Of a stretch of 42,760 nt of DNA, positions 33,550-41,548 are shown one piece after another; position 1 is the stretch's first letter; each line of letters begins with the position of its first letter. Source of the stretch: Gudongella sp034006985 (lineage in GTDB: Bacteria; Bacillota; Clostridia; Tissierellales; Tissierellaceae); the NCBI GenBank assembly GCA_034006985.1, contig JAVERT010000021.1, positions 1 through 42,760 of the forward strand. The letters run 5' to 3'. The translations under genes and the position numbers were made by a program. The notes beneath the pieces are model-generated. The model was not told the origin of the DNA, ran no database searches, and saw only the letters and a list, made by a program, of their open reading frames with translations.

Positions 33550-34507
33550 GATGAATAATCATGTTTTAGCAATAGATATTGGTGGCTCGAAATATATGGT
33601 TGGTATTGTAGATGAAAAAGGAAATATAATTGAATCAAGACGATATAAATGGGAAGAATTAACTACCGAAACAGTTATCCAAAGTATTATTAAGTCTTCA
33701 AGAGAGTTAATAGAGGAATATAAAGACATTCCGCTTAAAGCAATAGGAGTGACCATACCAGGACTGGCTGATCCAAGAAGAGGGATTTGGGTAGAAGCGA
33801 GTTTTTCAGGGATAAAAGGTATAAATATAAGAGATATTTTACAAAGTGAATTTCGATTACCAGTTTATATAGATAATGATGCTCAGGCATGTGCCTTAGC
33901 TGAAAAAATATTTGGAGCTTGCAAAGAGAATAAAGATTTCCTCTATATGACTATTTCAAATGGTATAGGTGGTGCTGTGTTTGTAAATGATTCATTGTAT
34001 TATGGTGGGTATGGTAATGCTGGAGAAATTGGTCATTGTGTTGTGGTTGAAAATGGATTTCAATGCAAATGTGGGAATAAAGGTTGTTTAGAGGTGTATG
34101 CAGCAGGGCCAGCCATAGTGAGAAACTATATTGAACTAGGCGGAGATACTAGCTCCAAAGAAATAACAATAGATGCAAAGTATATCTCAGAACTTGCTCA
34201 TGAGGGTGATATGATTGCTATTAAAACTTTTGAATTGGTTGGAGAGTATGTTGGAAAAGTGATTGGTACAATTTGTAATGTGCTTAATCCACAAAAAGTA
34301 ATTATAGGAGGAGGAGTATCGTTGTCTTTCTCACTATTTGAACAATCCTTAAAGGAAACAGTAGAAGATTATATATATTCATCGGCAAATAAGGATTTGG
34401 AGATTCAACCATCATTATTTGGCTATAATGGAGGCCTTTTGGGAGCTGCTGCGGTAGCAATATGTGGGAAAGACCATAAATATAATTGGGGGAATATTAA
34501 TCATTAG
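33539..34507 (+). CDS. ROK-family sugar kinase
   Basis: A ~322-residue ROK protein. ATG 33539 is preceded by AAGGGAAAAG and overlaps the isomerase gene by 11 nt; ATG 33551 is an alternative. The ATP-binding phosphate-1 motif is LAIDIGGSKYMVGIVDEKG near the N-terminus. Then come the catalytic Asp in YIDNDAQACALAE, the GIGGAVFVNDSLYYGGYGNAGEIGHCVV stretch (ending in the EIGH signature) and the zinc motif CKCGNKGCLEVYAAG. IGGGVSLS lies near the C-terminus. There is no N-terminal helix-turn-helix, so it is a kinase rather than a NagC/XylR-type repressor. It would phosphorylate the imported sugar or an intermediate. Confidence 0.87.
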   Translation: MRSKMNNHVLAIDIGGSKYMVGIVDEKGNIIESRRYKWEELTTETVIQSIIKSSRELIEEYKDIPLKAIGVTIPGLADPRRGIWVEASFSGIKGINIRDILQSEFRLPVYIDNDAQACALAEKIFGACKENKDFLYMTISNGIGGAVFVNDSLYYGGYGNAGEIGHCVVVENGFQCKCGNKGCLEVYAAGPAIVRNYIELGGDTSSKEITIDAKYISELAHEGDMIAIKTFELVGEYVGKVIGTICNVLNPQKVIIGGGVSLSFSLFEQSLKETVEDYIYSSANKDLEIQPSLFGYNGGLLGAAAVAICGKDHKYNWGNINH

Positions 34508-34545
34508 ATTGTAATAACTTAAATATACAAGACAGGTGGAGTGAT

Positions 34546-35571
34546 ATGAATATAGAAGAAGTGTCATTTGGTATATATAACAATCAAGAAATAAAAGAAT
34601 ACACTCTGGATAATGGAAATTATTTAAGTTTGAAGATATTAACATTAGGAGCCATAATAAAAGAAGTTAAATTTAAGGGTAAAAATAGAGTCTTGGGATT
34701 TAATAATGTTGAGGATTATATAAATTCTAGGTTCTATTTTGGCGCTCTAGTCGGTAGAGTTGCAGGTAGAATTTCTAATGGGGAGTTTCATATTGGTGAA
34801 AAAAGCTTTAAATTAGATCAAAATGAAGGAAAAACTTGTCTACATGGTGGGAAGGAAGGTTTTACTTTTAAAGTTTGGGAGCTTGAGGATAGCGTTGTAT
34901 CTGAGGAATTTGCTAGTGTAACTTTAAAATATATAAGCCAAGATTTAGATAGTGGTTTTCCTGGTGTATTTACTGTTTATGTTAAATATACTATATCCAA
35001 GGACAACTCTTTTAAAATAGAGTATAGTGGGTTTAGCTCTAAAGATACTCCAGTAACCTTAACAAATCATAGTTATTTTAATTTAAATAATGATTTAAGC
35101 AATGATATATTAGATCATTATCTAAAAATTGATGCGGATGAATATATTAGATTGGATAAAAATAATATTCCAATAGAGATTTCTAGGGTTGAAGAATCCC
35201 CTTTTGATTTTAGAAAAAGTAAAATTATAAAAAGGGATATGGATTTAAATCACGAGGAATTGAAAGTTACGAAAGGCTATGATCATCCTTTTGTTTTGAA
35301 TGATGGAAGTGCAAACCAAGTTGAACTGTTTTGTAAAGAATCAGGTATTAAACTAAATCTATTTACTACAGAACCTGTTGTAGTTGTATACTGTAGTAAT
35401 AATCTTGGAGGGGGCTATACCCTAATAGAAGGTGAAGAGACATTTAAATATCAAGGTGTTTGTTTAGAAACTCAGTGGTATCCCGATGCTCTTAATCAAG
35501 AATTTTTGCCTAATAATGTCTTAGATCAGGGTAAGGAATATTATAGTAAGACAAAATTTAAGTTTAGTTAG
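34546..35571 (+). CDS. Aldose 1-epimerase (mutarotase), GalM-like
   Basis: A 341-residue mutarotase of normal GalM length. ATG 34546 follows CAGGTGGAGTGAT. The motifs include ALVGRVAGRISNGEF, the His in TCLHGGKEGF, the catalytic His in VTLTNHSYFNL, GYDHPFVL and the catalytic Glu in GVCLETQWYPDALN near the C-terminus. It interconverts alpha and beta anomers of a free aldose, which supports the idea that the operon imports an aldose. It is the last gene of the run that began at 23201. I see no clear terminator in the 73 bases after it. Confidence 0.87.
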   Translation: MNIEEVSFGIYNNQEIKEYTLDNGNYLSLKILTLGAIIKEVKFKGKNRVLGFNNVEDYINSRFYFGALVGRVAGRISNGEFHIGEKSFKLDQNEGKTCLHGGKEGFTFKVWELEDSVVSEEFASVTLKYISQDLDSGFPGVFTVYVKYTISKDNSFKIEYSGFSSKDTPVTLTNHSYFNLNNDLSNDILDHYLKIDADEYIRLDKNNIPIEISRVEESPFDFRKSKIIKRDMDLNHEELKVTKGYDHPFVLNDGSANQVELFCKESGIKLNLFTTEPVVVVYCSNNLGGGYTLIEGEETFKYQGVCLETQWYPDALNQEFLPNNVLDQGKEYYSKTKFKFS

Positions 35572-35644
35572 ATACACAAAACTGGATAGATATGATTTGT
35601 AATTAAGTTATTACATAAGAGCCAAAGGGGAGATATTTATATAA

Positions 35645-36828
35645 ATGAAAACTATAATAAAAGAGCTTACAAAAAAATATTTTGATGAAATAGTTGAATT
35701 ACGAAGAGATATTCATATGAATCCAGAACTTGGGATGGAAGAAAAAAGAACAAGCGAGCTAGTTGCTAAAGAACTTGAAAAGCTTGGCTTGAAAGTTGAA
35801 AAAATGTTGGAAACACTGGTGTAGTAGGACTTCTTGAAGGCAAATCAGAAGGTAGGACTCTACTATTAAGGGCAGATATGGATGCTCTTCCAATTAGTGA
35901 AAACAATAATTTGCCATTTAAGTCTAGAAACCCAGGAATAATGCATGCTTGTGGTCACGATGTTCATACTTCAATACTCTTGGGGGTTGCAAAAGTTTTT
36001 TCAGAGTTAAAAGATTCTATAAAAGGAAATATTAAATTTGTATTTCAGCCTGCGGAGGAAAACAATCCTACTGGTGGAGCTAGATATATGATTGAGGATG
36101 GAGTCCTGGAAAATCCAAAGGTGGATGCAGCTATGGCATTACATGTTTGGGACATACCTTTGGGGCAAATTGCACTTAGAATTGGAACAATGATGGCTAA
36201 ATCGGATAGATTATATATAACAATAAATGGAAAGTCTGCTCATGCATCTCAACCTCAAAAGGGAGCAGATGCAATTGTTGCAGCTGCACAGATAATAACT
36301 GCCTTACAATCTGTAGTAAGTAGAAATGTAGATCCTATGGAAAGTGCAGTTATTACAATAGGAACAATTAATGGGGGAAGTAGATATAATGTATTGTCAG
36401 ATAAAGTTATGCTTGAAGGTACAGTTAGAATATTTGACGATGCTGTAGCTGACTTAATTCCGCAAAGAGTTAAAGCTATTGTAAATGGAATTGCTATAGC
36501 AATGGGTTGTGAGGCTGATGTCAATTATGTAAAAGGTTATGATATGACAATTAATGACAAGGTGCTTGCAAAAGAAGCGATTGAGACTTTTAAAGAACTA
36601 CTAGGTAGTGATAATATCTTGATACCAGATACACCAGCATCAGGGGGAGAAGATTTCTCTGAATTTGCAAAAAGAGTTCCGTCTGTTTATTATTGGTTGG
36701 GTATGAAATCAGAAATAAATAAAGATAATGCAATTCTTCATAATCCAAATCTAATTATCGATGAAAGAGTAATTGAATACGGAATTGAAAGTCTTGCAAC
36801 AGTAGCAATAGATTATCTTGAGAAGTAA
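35645..36828 (+). pseudogene. M20-family amidohydrolase gene with a single-base frameshift
   Basis: ATG 35645 opens a normal M20 start (LRRDIHMNPELGMEEKRT), then the frame stops at TAG 35822. The next frame continues as NVGNTGVVGLLEGKS and on to the end. One A missing from the A-run 35799-35804 (six A, seven needed) restores a ~395-residue protein. The downstream part holds the zinc motifs RADMDALP, HACGHDVH, FQPAEENNPTGG and a late PASGGEDFSEFA. The family removes acyl groups from amino acids or similar amides (hippurate hydrolase/N-acyl-amino-acid amidohydrolase). The short product from ATG 35878 would lack the N-terminal ~77 residues. The cause could be mutation, phase variation or a sequencing error. 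Confidence 0.75.
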
Positions 36829-36855
36829 AGAAATCCTCTTATGAGGATTTCTTTT
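36828..36855. terminator. Bidirectional terminator between convergent M20 genes
   Basis: The perfect 11-bp arms AAGAAATCCTC (36828-36838) and GAGGATTTCTT (36843-36853) with a 4-nt loop have T on the plus side and A-rich sequence on the other. The hairpin contains the last bases of the minus-strand M20 gene, so it serves both convergent genes. Confidence 0.8.
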
Positions 36856-38107
36856 CGTTTATAGCATCTATTAATTTTGTATAAGCATCATAAGCAAGTT
36901 TTAATACATTTTCATCAAAATCAAACAGATTGTTGTGATGAGGTGCTGAGAGGTTTGTTCCAAAAATCATATAGGCAGTTTTACCACCTGTATTTTCAAC
37001 ATCTTGAAGCATATAGGCAACATCCTCTGAACCACCCAATCTTAAACCTTGTGTGGTTCTAAACCCAGAAGATTCAAGAGAATCTTTTATAAAATAAACA
37101 AAGTCTTGATCATAAGTGTTATAGGCGGGGGCAGATCCAGCAGGCTTTATTTCAAAATCAACTCCAAAAGTCTTAGCACTTCCTTCTACTACCATATTCA
37201 CTTTTTCTACTAACAATGCATTAGTTTTTTCATTATCACTTCGCGTTTCAATCTGCATTTTTGCATTAGCTGGAACTACGTTTCTTCCACTCCCAGCTAC
37301 AAGTGTACCTACATTTATTCTACTTAGGCCACTAGAAAACTGAGTAAGGGTATGAAGGTTAAGAGCACATGAAGATGCAGCTAAAAGAGCATTTCTTCCT
37401 AGTTCAGGAGACGCACCAGCATGAGATGGTATACCTTTGAAAAATATATCAAACTTTGTAGTAGCCAAAAAACCAGTTGTTCCCAAAGCTACAACACCTT
37501 CCTCAACGCCCATACCAATGTGCCCAGATAGGAAATAATCAACACCCTTGAGAAAATTTTTCTCAACTATACTGTGAGCACCTCTTACACCCTCTTCAGC
37601 AGGTTGAAATATTAGAATATAATTACCCTTTAAGGTTTCCTTGTTTTTCATAATCCATTTTGCAACACCAAGACCAATTGCAGTATGACCATCATGCCCG
37701 CACGCATGCATTGAGGAAGGATTTTTAGAGCGAAAACCCCTTAACATAGGGATATGCGTTGGATCACTAGATTCCTCAACTCCATTGGAGTCAATATCAA
37801 ACCTCATTGCTATTGTAGGCCCAGGTTTTCCGGTTTCTAGCTTGGCAATGGCTCCAGTATAGCCTTCAAGGATTTCTGAAATATCATAGTCTTTTTTCAG
37901 ATTAAGATTTTTAGAATGTTCTACCATTTCTTCCTTAGTTGGAAGTCCCATTCTAGTTCCATGTATGGCTTTGCCATATTCGACCTTATAATCCATTTCT
38001 TTAAGGTAGTCTATAATCCGTGTAGTTGTCTCAAATTCTAACCAACCAGTTTCTGCAATTTTGTGAAACTCTCTTCTCATCGAAATAAGTGTATTTTCAA
38101 TTCCCAT
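36839..38107 (-). CDS. M20-family amidohydrolase, AbgA-like
   Basis: A 422-residue intact M20 metallohydrolase. The metal-binding stretch MRFDIDSNGV stands where M20 enzymes have the D-x-D-A motif, followed by MHACGHDGH (~132-140) and IFQPAEEGVRGA (~165-176), with a dimerisation insert around 215-330 and a late RLGGSEDVAYML. The length and the long segment between the N-terminus and the first metal ligand match the AbgA (p-aminobenzoyl-glutamate hydrolase subunit A) branch. The start ATG at 38107 lies behind TAGGAGGGATTTT on the minus strand. Its substrate is an N-acyl amino acid or aminobenzoyl-glutamate. It converges on the broken M20 gene. Confidence 0.85.
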   Translation of the reverse strand: MGIENTLISMRREFHKIAETGWLEFETTTRIIDYLKEMDYKVEYGKAIHGTRMGLPTKEEMVEHSKNLNLKKDYDISEILEGYTGAIAKLETGKPGPTIAMRFDIDSNGVEESSDPTHIPMLRGFRSKNPSSMHACGHDGHTAIGLGVAKWIMKNKETLKGNYILIFQPAEEGVRGAHSIVEKNFLKGVDYFLSGHIGMGVEEGVVALGTTGFLATTKFDIFFKGIPSHAGASPELGRNALLAASSCALNLHTLTQFSSGLSRINVGTLVAGSGRNVVPANAKMQIETRSDNEKTNALLVEKVNMVVEGSAKTFGVDFEIKPAGSAPAYNTYDQDFVYFIKDSLESSGFRTTQGLRLGGSEDVAYMLQDVENTGGKTAYMIFGTNLSAPHHNNLFDFDENVLKLAYDAYTKLIDAINEKKSS

Positions 38108-38279
38108 AAAATCCCTCCTAAAATAGATTTGCTTTTATCTTTGGTATTTAGAAAAATATTAACTTTGGGTAGTTATTTTAATATATAAATAAAGTTTACA
38201 ACAAATTTATAGTTAAAGGAAGGTGTTATTTAAAGATCTCTAGATACTAACTATAGATAGAGCTAATTATTAGATAAAA

Positions 38280-38459
38280 AATTGGAAGTGTATCATGGCA
38301 CCATCTCCAGTTCTTGATTATCTAGTAGTTCATGAAATGAGTCATATGATTCATATGAACCATTCCCCAGAGTTTTGGAATTTGGTGAAAAGTATCATAC
38401 CAGATTATGAAGATAGAAAAAAATTGCTTAAAAACCAAGAGATTAGATATGATTTATAA
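38280..38459 (+). pseudogene. Relic of a YgjP/DUF45 metallopeptidase gene
   Basis: This 180-bp stretch matches 22655-22834, the 3' end of the metallopeptidase gene of the R-M island, with about 17 differences (about 90 percent identity). It keeps the frame, HEMSHMIHMNHSPEFW and a stop at the same point. Many of the differences are silent or conservative, so the source was a functional relative rather than a recent decayed copy. The upstream two thirds of the gene are missing and TAG 38271-38273 lies in frame just before the match. No ribosome site precedes ATG 38295. It is read as the scar of a lost type I R-M island or of a recombination event. Confidence 0.85.
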
Positions 38460-38463
38460 TACA

Positions 38464-38495
38464 AAAGCAGTAGATTTTATAAAATCTACTGCTTT
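38464..38495. terminator. Bidirectional terminator
   Basis: A 32-bp perfect palindrome with arms AAAGCAGTAGATTTTA and its complement, flanked by A on the left and T on the right. It lies between the relic and the minus-strand AhpD-like gene, whose stop is at 38498. Confidence 0.8.
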
Positions 38496-38497
38496 AT

Positions 38498-39100
38498 TTA
38501 TACAGTTTTAAATGTAATTATAGGTATTCGAAATAATTTTGCTAAAAAAGCGTGTATAAGAGCGATAGGTATATATATTATTGTAACGATAATCATGCCT
38601 ATCTCATAAAGAAGGCTGCTTCTTTCATCTGCTTTTCCTTTAAATCTATTAAAGAATGAACTCAAAGGGATTCCAGATGCATTTCCAAACATAATAATCC
38701 TTATTGATGCGAGGATGCCTTTTGATTTTGGAAGACCATAGATTTCTACAATTCTCTCCCAGGATTCGTTAGAAGGATATCCTCTAGAATCAGCATAATG
38801 CTGGGCGAACATAACTGCGGACATTTCTTCCTCGGGGACATTATCACTTACTCCTGCTAACATATTTTGTATTTCCTCATTTGTCATACCAGCTTCAAGT
38901 GCCATTTTTGTGTGTGCATATGAACATACTGCACAGCCATTTACCTCTGTTACAGCAAGCATAATTCGTTCAATAAAATGATCATTTAAAAATTTATTTT
39001 TCTTGATGCTGCTAAAATCTGGCATTGAAAAAAAGGCAAGATACATTATTTTATAGTACTCTCTTAAAGAGTATAATTTTCGACCAAAATTATCTTTCAT
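38498..39100 (-). CDS. AhpD/carboxymuconolactone-decarboxylase-like protein with C-terminal membrane anchor
   Basis: A 200-residue protein. The N-terminal ~125 residues fit the CMD/AhpD fold with the redox motif EVNGCAVCSYAH (CxxC plus His, ~53-64) and ALEAGMTNEEI. Most AhpD-like proteins end there. This one continues with two hydrophobic stretches, about 160-180 (LLYEIGMIIVTIIYIPIALI) and 183-195. ATG at 39100 (minus) follows AGGAGTGTTAAAAT. It is the last gene of the PadR-permease operon. A thiol redox role at the membrane is likely, but the electron partners are unknown. Confidence 0.8.
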   Translation of the reverse strand: MKDNFGRKLYSLREYYKIMYLAFFSMPDFSSIKKNKFLNDHFIERIMLAVTEVNGCAVCSYAHTKMALEAGMTNEEIQNMLAGVSDNVPEEEMSAVMFAQHYADSRGYPSNESWERIVEIYGLPKSKGILASIRIIMFGNASGIPLSSFFNRFKGKADERSSLLYEIGMIIVTIIYIPIALIHAFLAKLFRIPIITFKTV

Positions 39101-39129
39101 ATTTTAACACTCCTATCAGTATAAGCTAA

Positions 39130-39660
39130 TTAGTTTTTATTAGTGCTACTCTGCCATGTTTTGTCGGGACTTTTTTTAAGTACAAAGTCCATTAAAAATC
39201 CGATTAAAATAAGTGCCAAAAGTGTTAGTGTAAATCTAAGCAATGTAAATGCTAGTCCTAAAAATTTAATTTCAATCATAAGTTGTGGAATTTTTAGAGC
39301 AGCCCAAGAACCTAAAAAGAGTACCATGTTATTTACACTAGCTCCGCTACGTAGAAGCGACGCGGTCATTGGGAATGCAACATATAGAGGACCTGTGGGC
39401 AATGTGCCAAGTGCTATGGAAATTATAGCTCCTTTTATTCCTGAATCTTTTCCAAGCCACTTCTCAATTTTATTTTTAGGAATCCAAGCTTCTATAAGTC
39501 CCATTAAAATAAAAACAGGTGGCAAAATAATGGCCATTTCTTTAAAGTAATCCAATGTTACTTTAGTTGAACTTTTGGCAATTGATGGCATCCATATTGC
39601 TAAGGCAATATAGATAAGTAGTATAATAAGTGGAAGTACAAATTTCTTTAATTTTTTCAT
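39130..39660 (-). CDS. Half-size permease, COG0701-like, second subunit (176 aa)
   Basis: An integral membrane protein with about five hydrophobic segments. Its core, GTLPTGPLYVAFPMTASLLRSGASV, corresponds to a stretch in the neighbour gene (LIPSLIAFPLAGSLLRSGAT), so the two are homologous halves. Full-length COG0701 (YraQ/ArsP-type) permeases carry both halves in one chain. A charged segment IPKNKIEKWLGKDSGIKG lies before it, as in that family. The ATG on the minus strand shares one base with the preceding stop (TAATG type). The substrate is unknown. Confidence 0.75.
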   Translation of the reverse strand: MKKLKKFVLPLIILLIYIALAIWMPSIAKSSTKVTLDYFKEMAIILPPVFILMGLIEAWIPKNKIEKWLGKDSGIKGAIISIALGTLPTGPLYVAFPMTASLLRSGASVNNMVLFLGSWAALKIPQLMIEIKFLGLAFTLLRFTLTLLALILIGFLMDFVLKKSPDKTWQSSTNKN

Positions 39661-40139
39661 TATAATAAGACCCCCATAATTCCGGCTATTATAAGAGCAG
39701 AAATAAAACCTAATCCATTACGAAGTAGTGTAAATTTTTTGCCGAGCTCTTTTATTTCTAATGGTGCAGTTACCAATCCAACCATAACAAGAGTGGTGAT
39801 AAACGCTGATATAGTCATAATAGTGGCACCTGATCTTAGTAACGAGCCCGCAAGTGGAAAAGCTATTAATGATGGGATTAAAGTTATTGCACCAAGCACA
39901 GCTGCAAAAATAGTAGCAGTAAATCCTGCTTCGGCACCTACAAGTTTTGATATTGTCTCGGGTGTTAGGATTCCTAAAGTTAATCCAACAATACCAAGAA
40001 CTGCCAATAAACTTGGTGCTGACTTAACCAAAGCTCTGCCACCTATTTTAAAAGCTTTTAGTGTATTTTTTTTACTCTTTAGTAAAGAGATTATAAGGAA
40101 TATTCCTAGTAATCCATATATCGTTATAATAGTTACCAT
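39660..40139 (-). CDS. Half-size permease, COG0701-like, first subunit (159 aa)
   Basis: An integral membrane protein with about five helices. It begins with a helix, then a basic loop LLKSKKNTLKAFKIGGR, then LLAVLGIVGLTLGILTPETI. The core is GAITLIPSLIAFPLAGSLLRSGAT, with a Pro and an SLLRSGA motif shared with the next gene. It ends with LLRNGLGFISALIIAGIMGV, as expected for a half transporter. The stop and the next start share one base, implying a fixed 1:1 pair. It sits 41 nt downstream of the PadR regulator gene. Substrate unknown; COG0701 relatives move organoarsenicals or other small molecules. Confidence 0.75.
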   Translation of the reverse strand: MVTIITIYGLLGIFLIISLLKSKKNTLKAFKIGGRALVKSAPSLLAVLGIVGLTLGILTPETISKLVGAEAGFTATIFAAVLGAITLIPSLIAFPLAGSLLRSGATIMTISAFITTLVMVGLVTAPLEIKELGKKFTLLRNGLGFISALIIAGIMGVLL

Positions 40140-40179
40140 TCTAAATTTCTCCTTTAATGCAAAATATGTAGCATAATAT

Positions 40180-40557
40180 TTAATCCAGACTTGTTGTTTT
40201 ATCTTCGTATTTATCTATTAGATTTTTAATCCTATTTTTTCTTCGTTTTAGTATTGTTATCCAATTATCTAATTCAGTCTTTCCTGATTCTGTAATTTTA
40301 TATATTCTTCTCTTTGGACCTAAACCGCTTTCTTCCCATAGGGATGTAACTAAATCTTCATTCTCCATCTTCCTTAGTGTTCTATAAAGAGTACTTACAT
40401 TTAGTTCTTCACTTGAAAATCCAAAAGGCTCGAGGTCCTCAATAAGACCATAACCATATCCAAGCTTATCGTACAAAAGAACTAATAGGCATACCTCTAA
40501 AAATCTATCCATTTTTCCATTTTTGATGTTAAGACAATTAGCTTTTCTTTCTATCAT
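40180..40557 (-). CDS. PadR-family transcriptional regulator (125 aa)
   Basis: A winged-helix regulator. The true start is ATG at 40557 on the minus strand, with TGGAGGTCTCATT before it; a longer reading to 40656 would run through the promoter. The PadR motif set is visible: LEVCLLVLLYDKLGYGYGLI, FSSEELNVSTLYRTLRKMENE with helix 3 at the LNVSTLYRTLRKM stretch, and the wing LGPKRRIYKITESGKTEL. The C-terminal helix is short, as in subfamily 2 PadR proteins. It probably represses its own operon through the inverted repeat at 40574-40611. The permease pair and the AhpD-like gene lie downstream. Confidence 0.88.
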   Translation of the reverse strand: MIERKANCLNIKNGKMDRFLEVCLLVLLYDKLGYGYGLIEDLEPFGFSSEELNVSTLYRTLRKMENEDLVTSLWEESGLGPKRRIYKITESGKTELDNWITILKRRKNRIKNLIDKYEDKTTSLD

Positions 40558-40573
40558 AATGAGACCTCCAAAC

Positions 40574-40611
40574 ACTATATTCACAATCACTATATACACT
40601 GTGAACATAGT
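40574..40611. promoter_or_regulatory. Probable PadR operator
   Basis: ACTATATTCACA (40574-40585) and TGTGAACATAGT (40600-40611) form an inverted repeat, 11 of 12 pairs, with a 14-nt centre. It lies between the padR promoter -10 region and the padR start, an arrangement common for autoregulation by PadR proteins. The inner part resembles the ATGT-n-ACAT type sites of PadR. Confidence 0.65.
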
Positions 40612-40637
40612 ATATATTTTATAATTGAAATTGTCAA
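40609..40637 (-). promoter_or_regulatory. Promoter of the PadR-permease operon
   Basis: On the minus strand TTGACA (complement of 40632-40637) and TATACT (complement of 40609-40614) lie 17 bp apart. The -10 overlaps one arm of the operator at 40574-40611, so PadR binding would block transcription. Confidence 0.75.
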
Positions 40638-40711
40638 TACAATCGATTAAAATCAAAAGAGTAATCTAATTGTAATTATTGTGTTACCCTTTATTTTGCT
40701 TAATTAGATAT

Positions 40712-40738
40712 ACTTAAGATATAAACAAACTTAAGATA
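40712..40738 (+). promoter_or_regulatory. Direct repeat upstream of the lipoprotein gene
   Basis: ACTTAAGATA occurs at 40712-40721 and again at 40729-40738, a 17-bp period. It lies 45 nt upstream of the lipoprotein start and could be a regulator site, but no regulator is encoded next to it. Confidence 0.4.
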
Positions 40739-40782
40739 CATACAGAAAAATTATAAACGAAAATATAGAGGAGGTAGCTGTT

Positions 40783-41523
40783 GTGAGAAAATGGAATCTG
40801 TTATTGGTCCTTATCATCTTATCTTTATCAATTCTTGTTTCTTGTAGAGAAGAACAAGAAGTTATACATATGGGAGTTAATGCTGAAATTTTAGAAATCT
40901 ATGAGGATGAAAAAGCGTTTTTAGTGCGAGGCTTAGACGATAATAGTATATTGGGTGATAAAAGTTATGTTAGAACAGAAAATGCATATTATACTGAGCT
41001 TGTGGATGAGAAGCCTATTGATATTGAATTTAAGGATTTTAGCGTAGGTGATTGCATAACAGTTGATGTAGTTTATGTATCAGAATCCTATCCTACGCAG
41101 ACTTCTACAGAAAGAGTTCAACTAATTGAAAGAGCAATGGCTAATTATTGTAGGATAAACGAATATATGAAACAAGAATCAATAGCTGCTTTTTCTCCAT
41201 ATTATGAGTTATTGGATTTTCAAATTTTAAACTATGAAGAAAAATTCGTAGATGGTAATATTGAGGCAACATTTTTCTATAAGATAATAGATAAAAATTA
41301 TGATAAAGATCCAGATACGGTAGGATATATTAAAGAAGCAAAAGAGAGTGGAAATAAAAACTATCAGCAGATGTATGATGAATATTTGCAACCAAAAGAA
41401 TCAAATTTTGATTTGAAGGTTGTTATTGATAAAGATGATAAAATAACTCTTTATTCAAATGTTTCTCCAAAGGGTATAAGATGGGAAGAAACTAAAATGA
41501 CAGACTATATATTAAAAGATTAA
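40783..41523 (+). CDS. Hypothetical lipoprotein (246 aa)
   Basis: Not recognised by family. GTG 40783 follows GAGGAGGTAGCTGTT. The N-terminus is a lipoprotein signal with lipobox ILVSC (Cys ~21). The mature protein has an early beta-rich part (AEILEIYEDEKAFLVRGLD, then DFSVGDCITVDV), which resembles a small OB-like or DUF3221-type lipoprotein domain. A helical, acidic C-terminal half follows, with Tyr-rich stretches (YEEKFVDGNIEATFFYKI). The role is unknown. The next gene follows after 25 nt and is likely co-transcribed. Confidence 0.65.
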   Translation: MRKWNLLLVLIILSLSILVSCREEQEVIHMGVNAEILEIYEDEKAFLVRGLDDNSILGDKSYVRTENAYYTELVDEKPIDIEFKDFSVGDCITVDVVYVSESYPTQTSTERVQLIERAMANYCRINEYMKQESIAAFSPYYELLDFQILNYEEKFVDGNIEATFFYKIIDKNYDKDPDTVGYIKEAKESGNKNYQQMYDEYLQPKESNFDLKVVIDKDDKITLYSNVSPKGIRWEETKMTDYILKD

Positions 41524-41548
41524 AGGTAAATAACTGGAGGAGTTATAA

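Noticed and set aside
33539..34507. ROK protein as the sugar operon's repressor
   Set aside because: It begins directly with the sugar-kinase fold and lacks an N-terminal helix-turn-helix, so it is called a kinase.
39143..40176. Plus-strand ORFs of 135 and 145 codons opposite the permease genes
   Set aside because: They are antisense to well-supported permease genes, have shadow-like composition (many Ile, Ser, Pro) and no ribosome sites.
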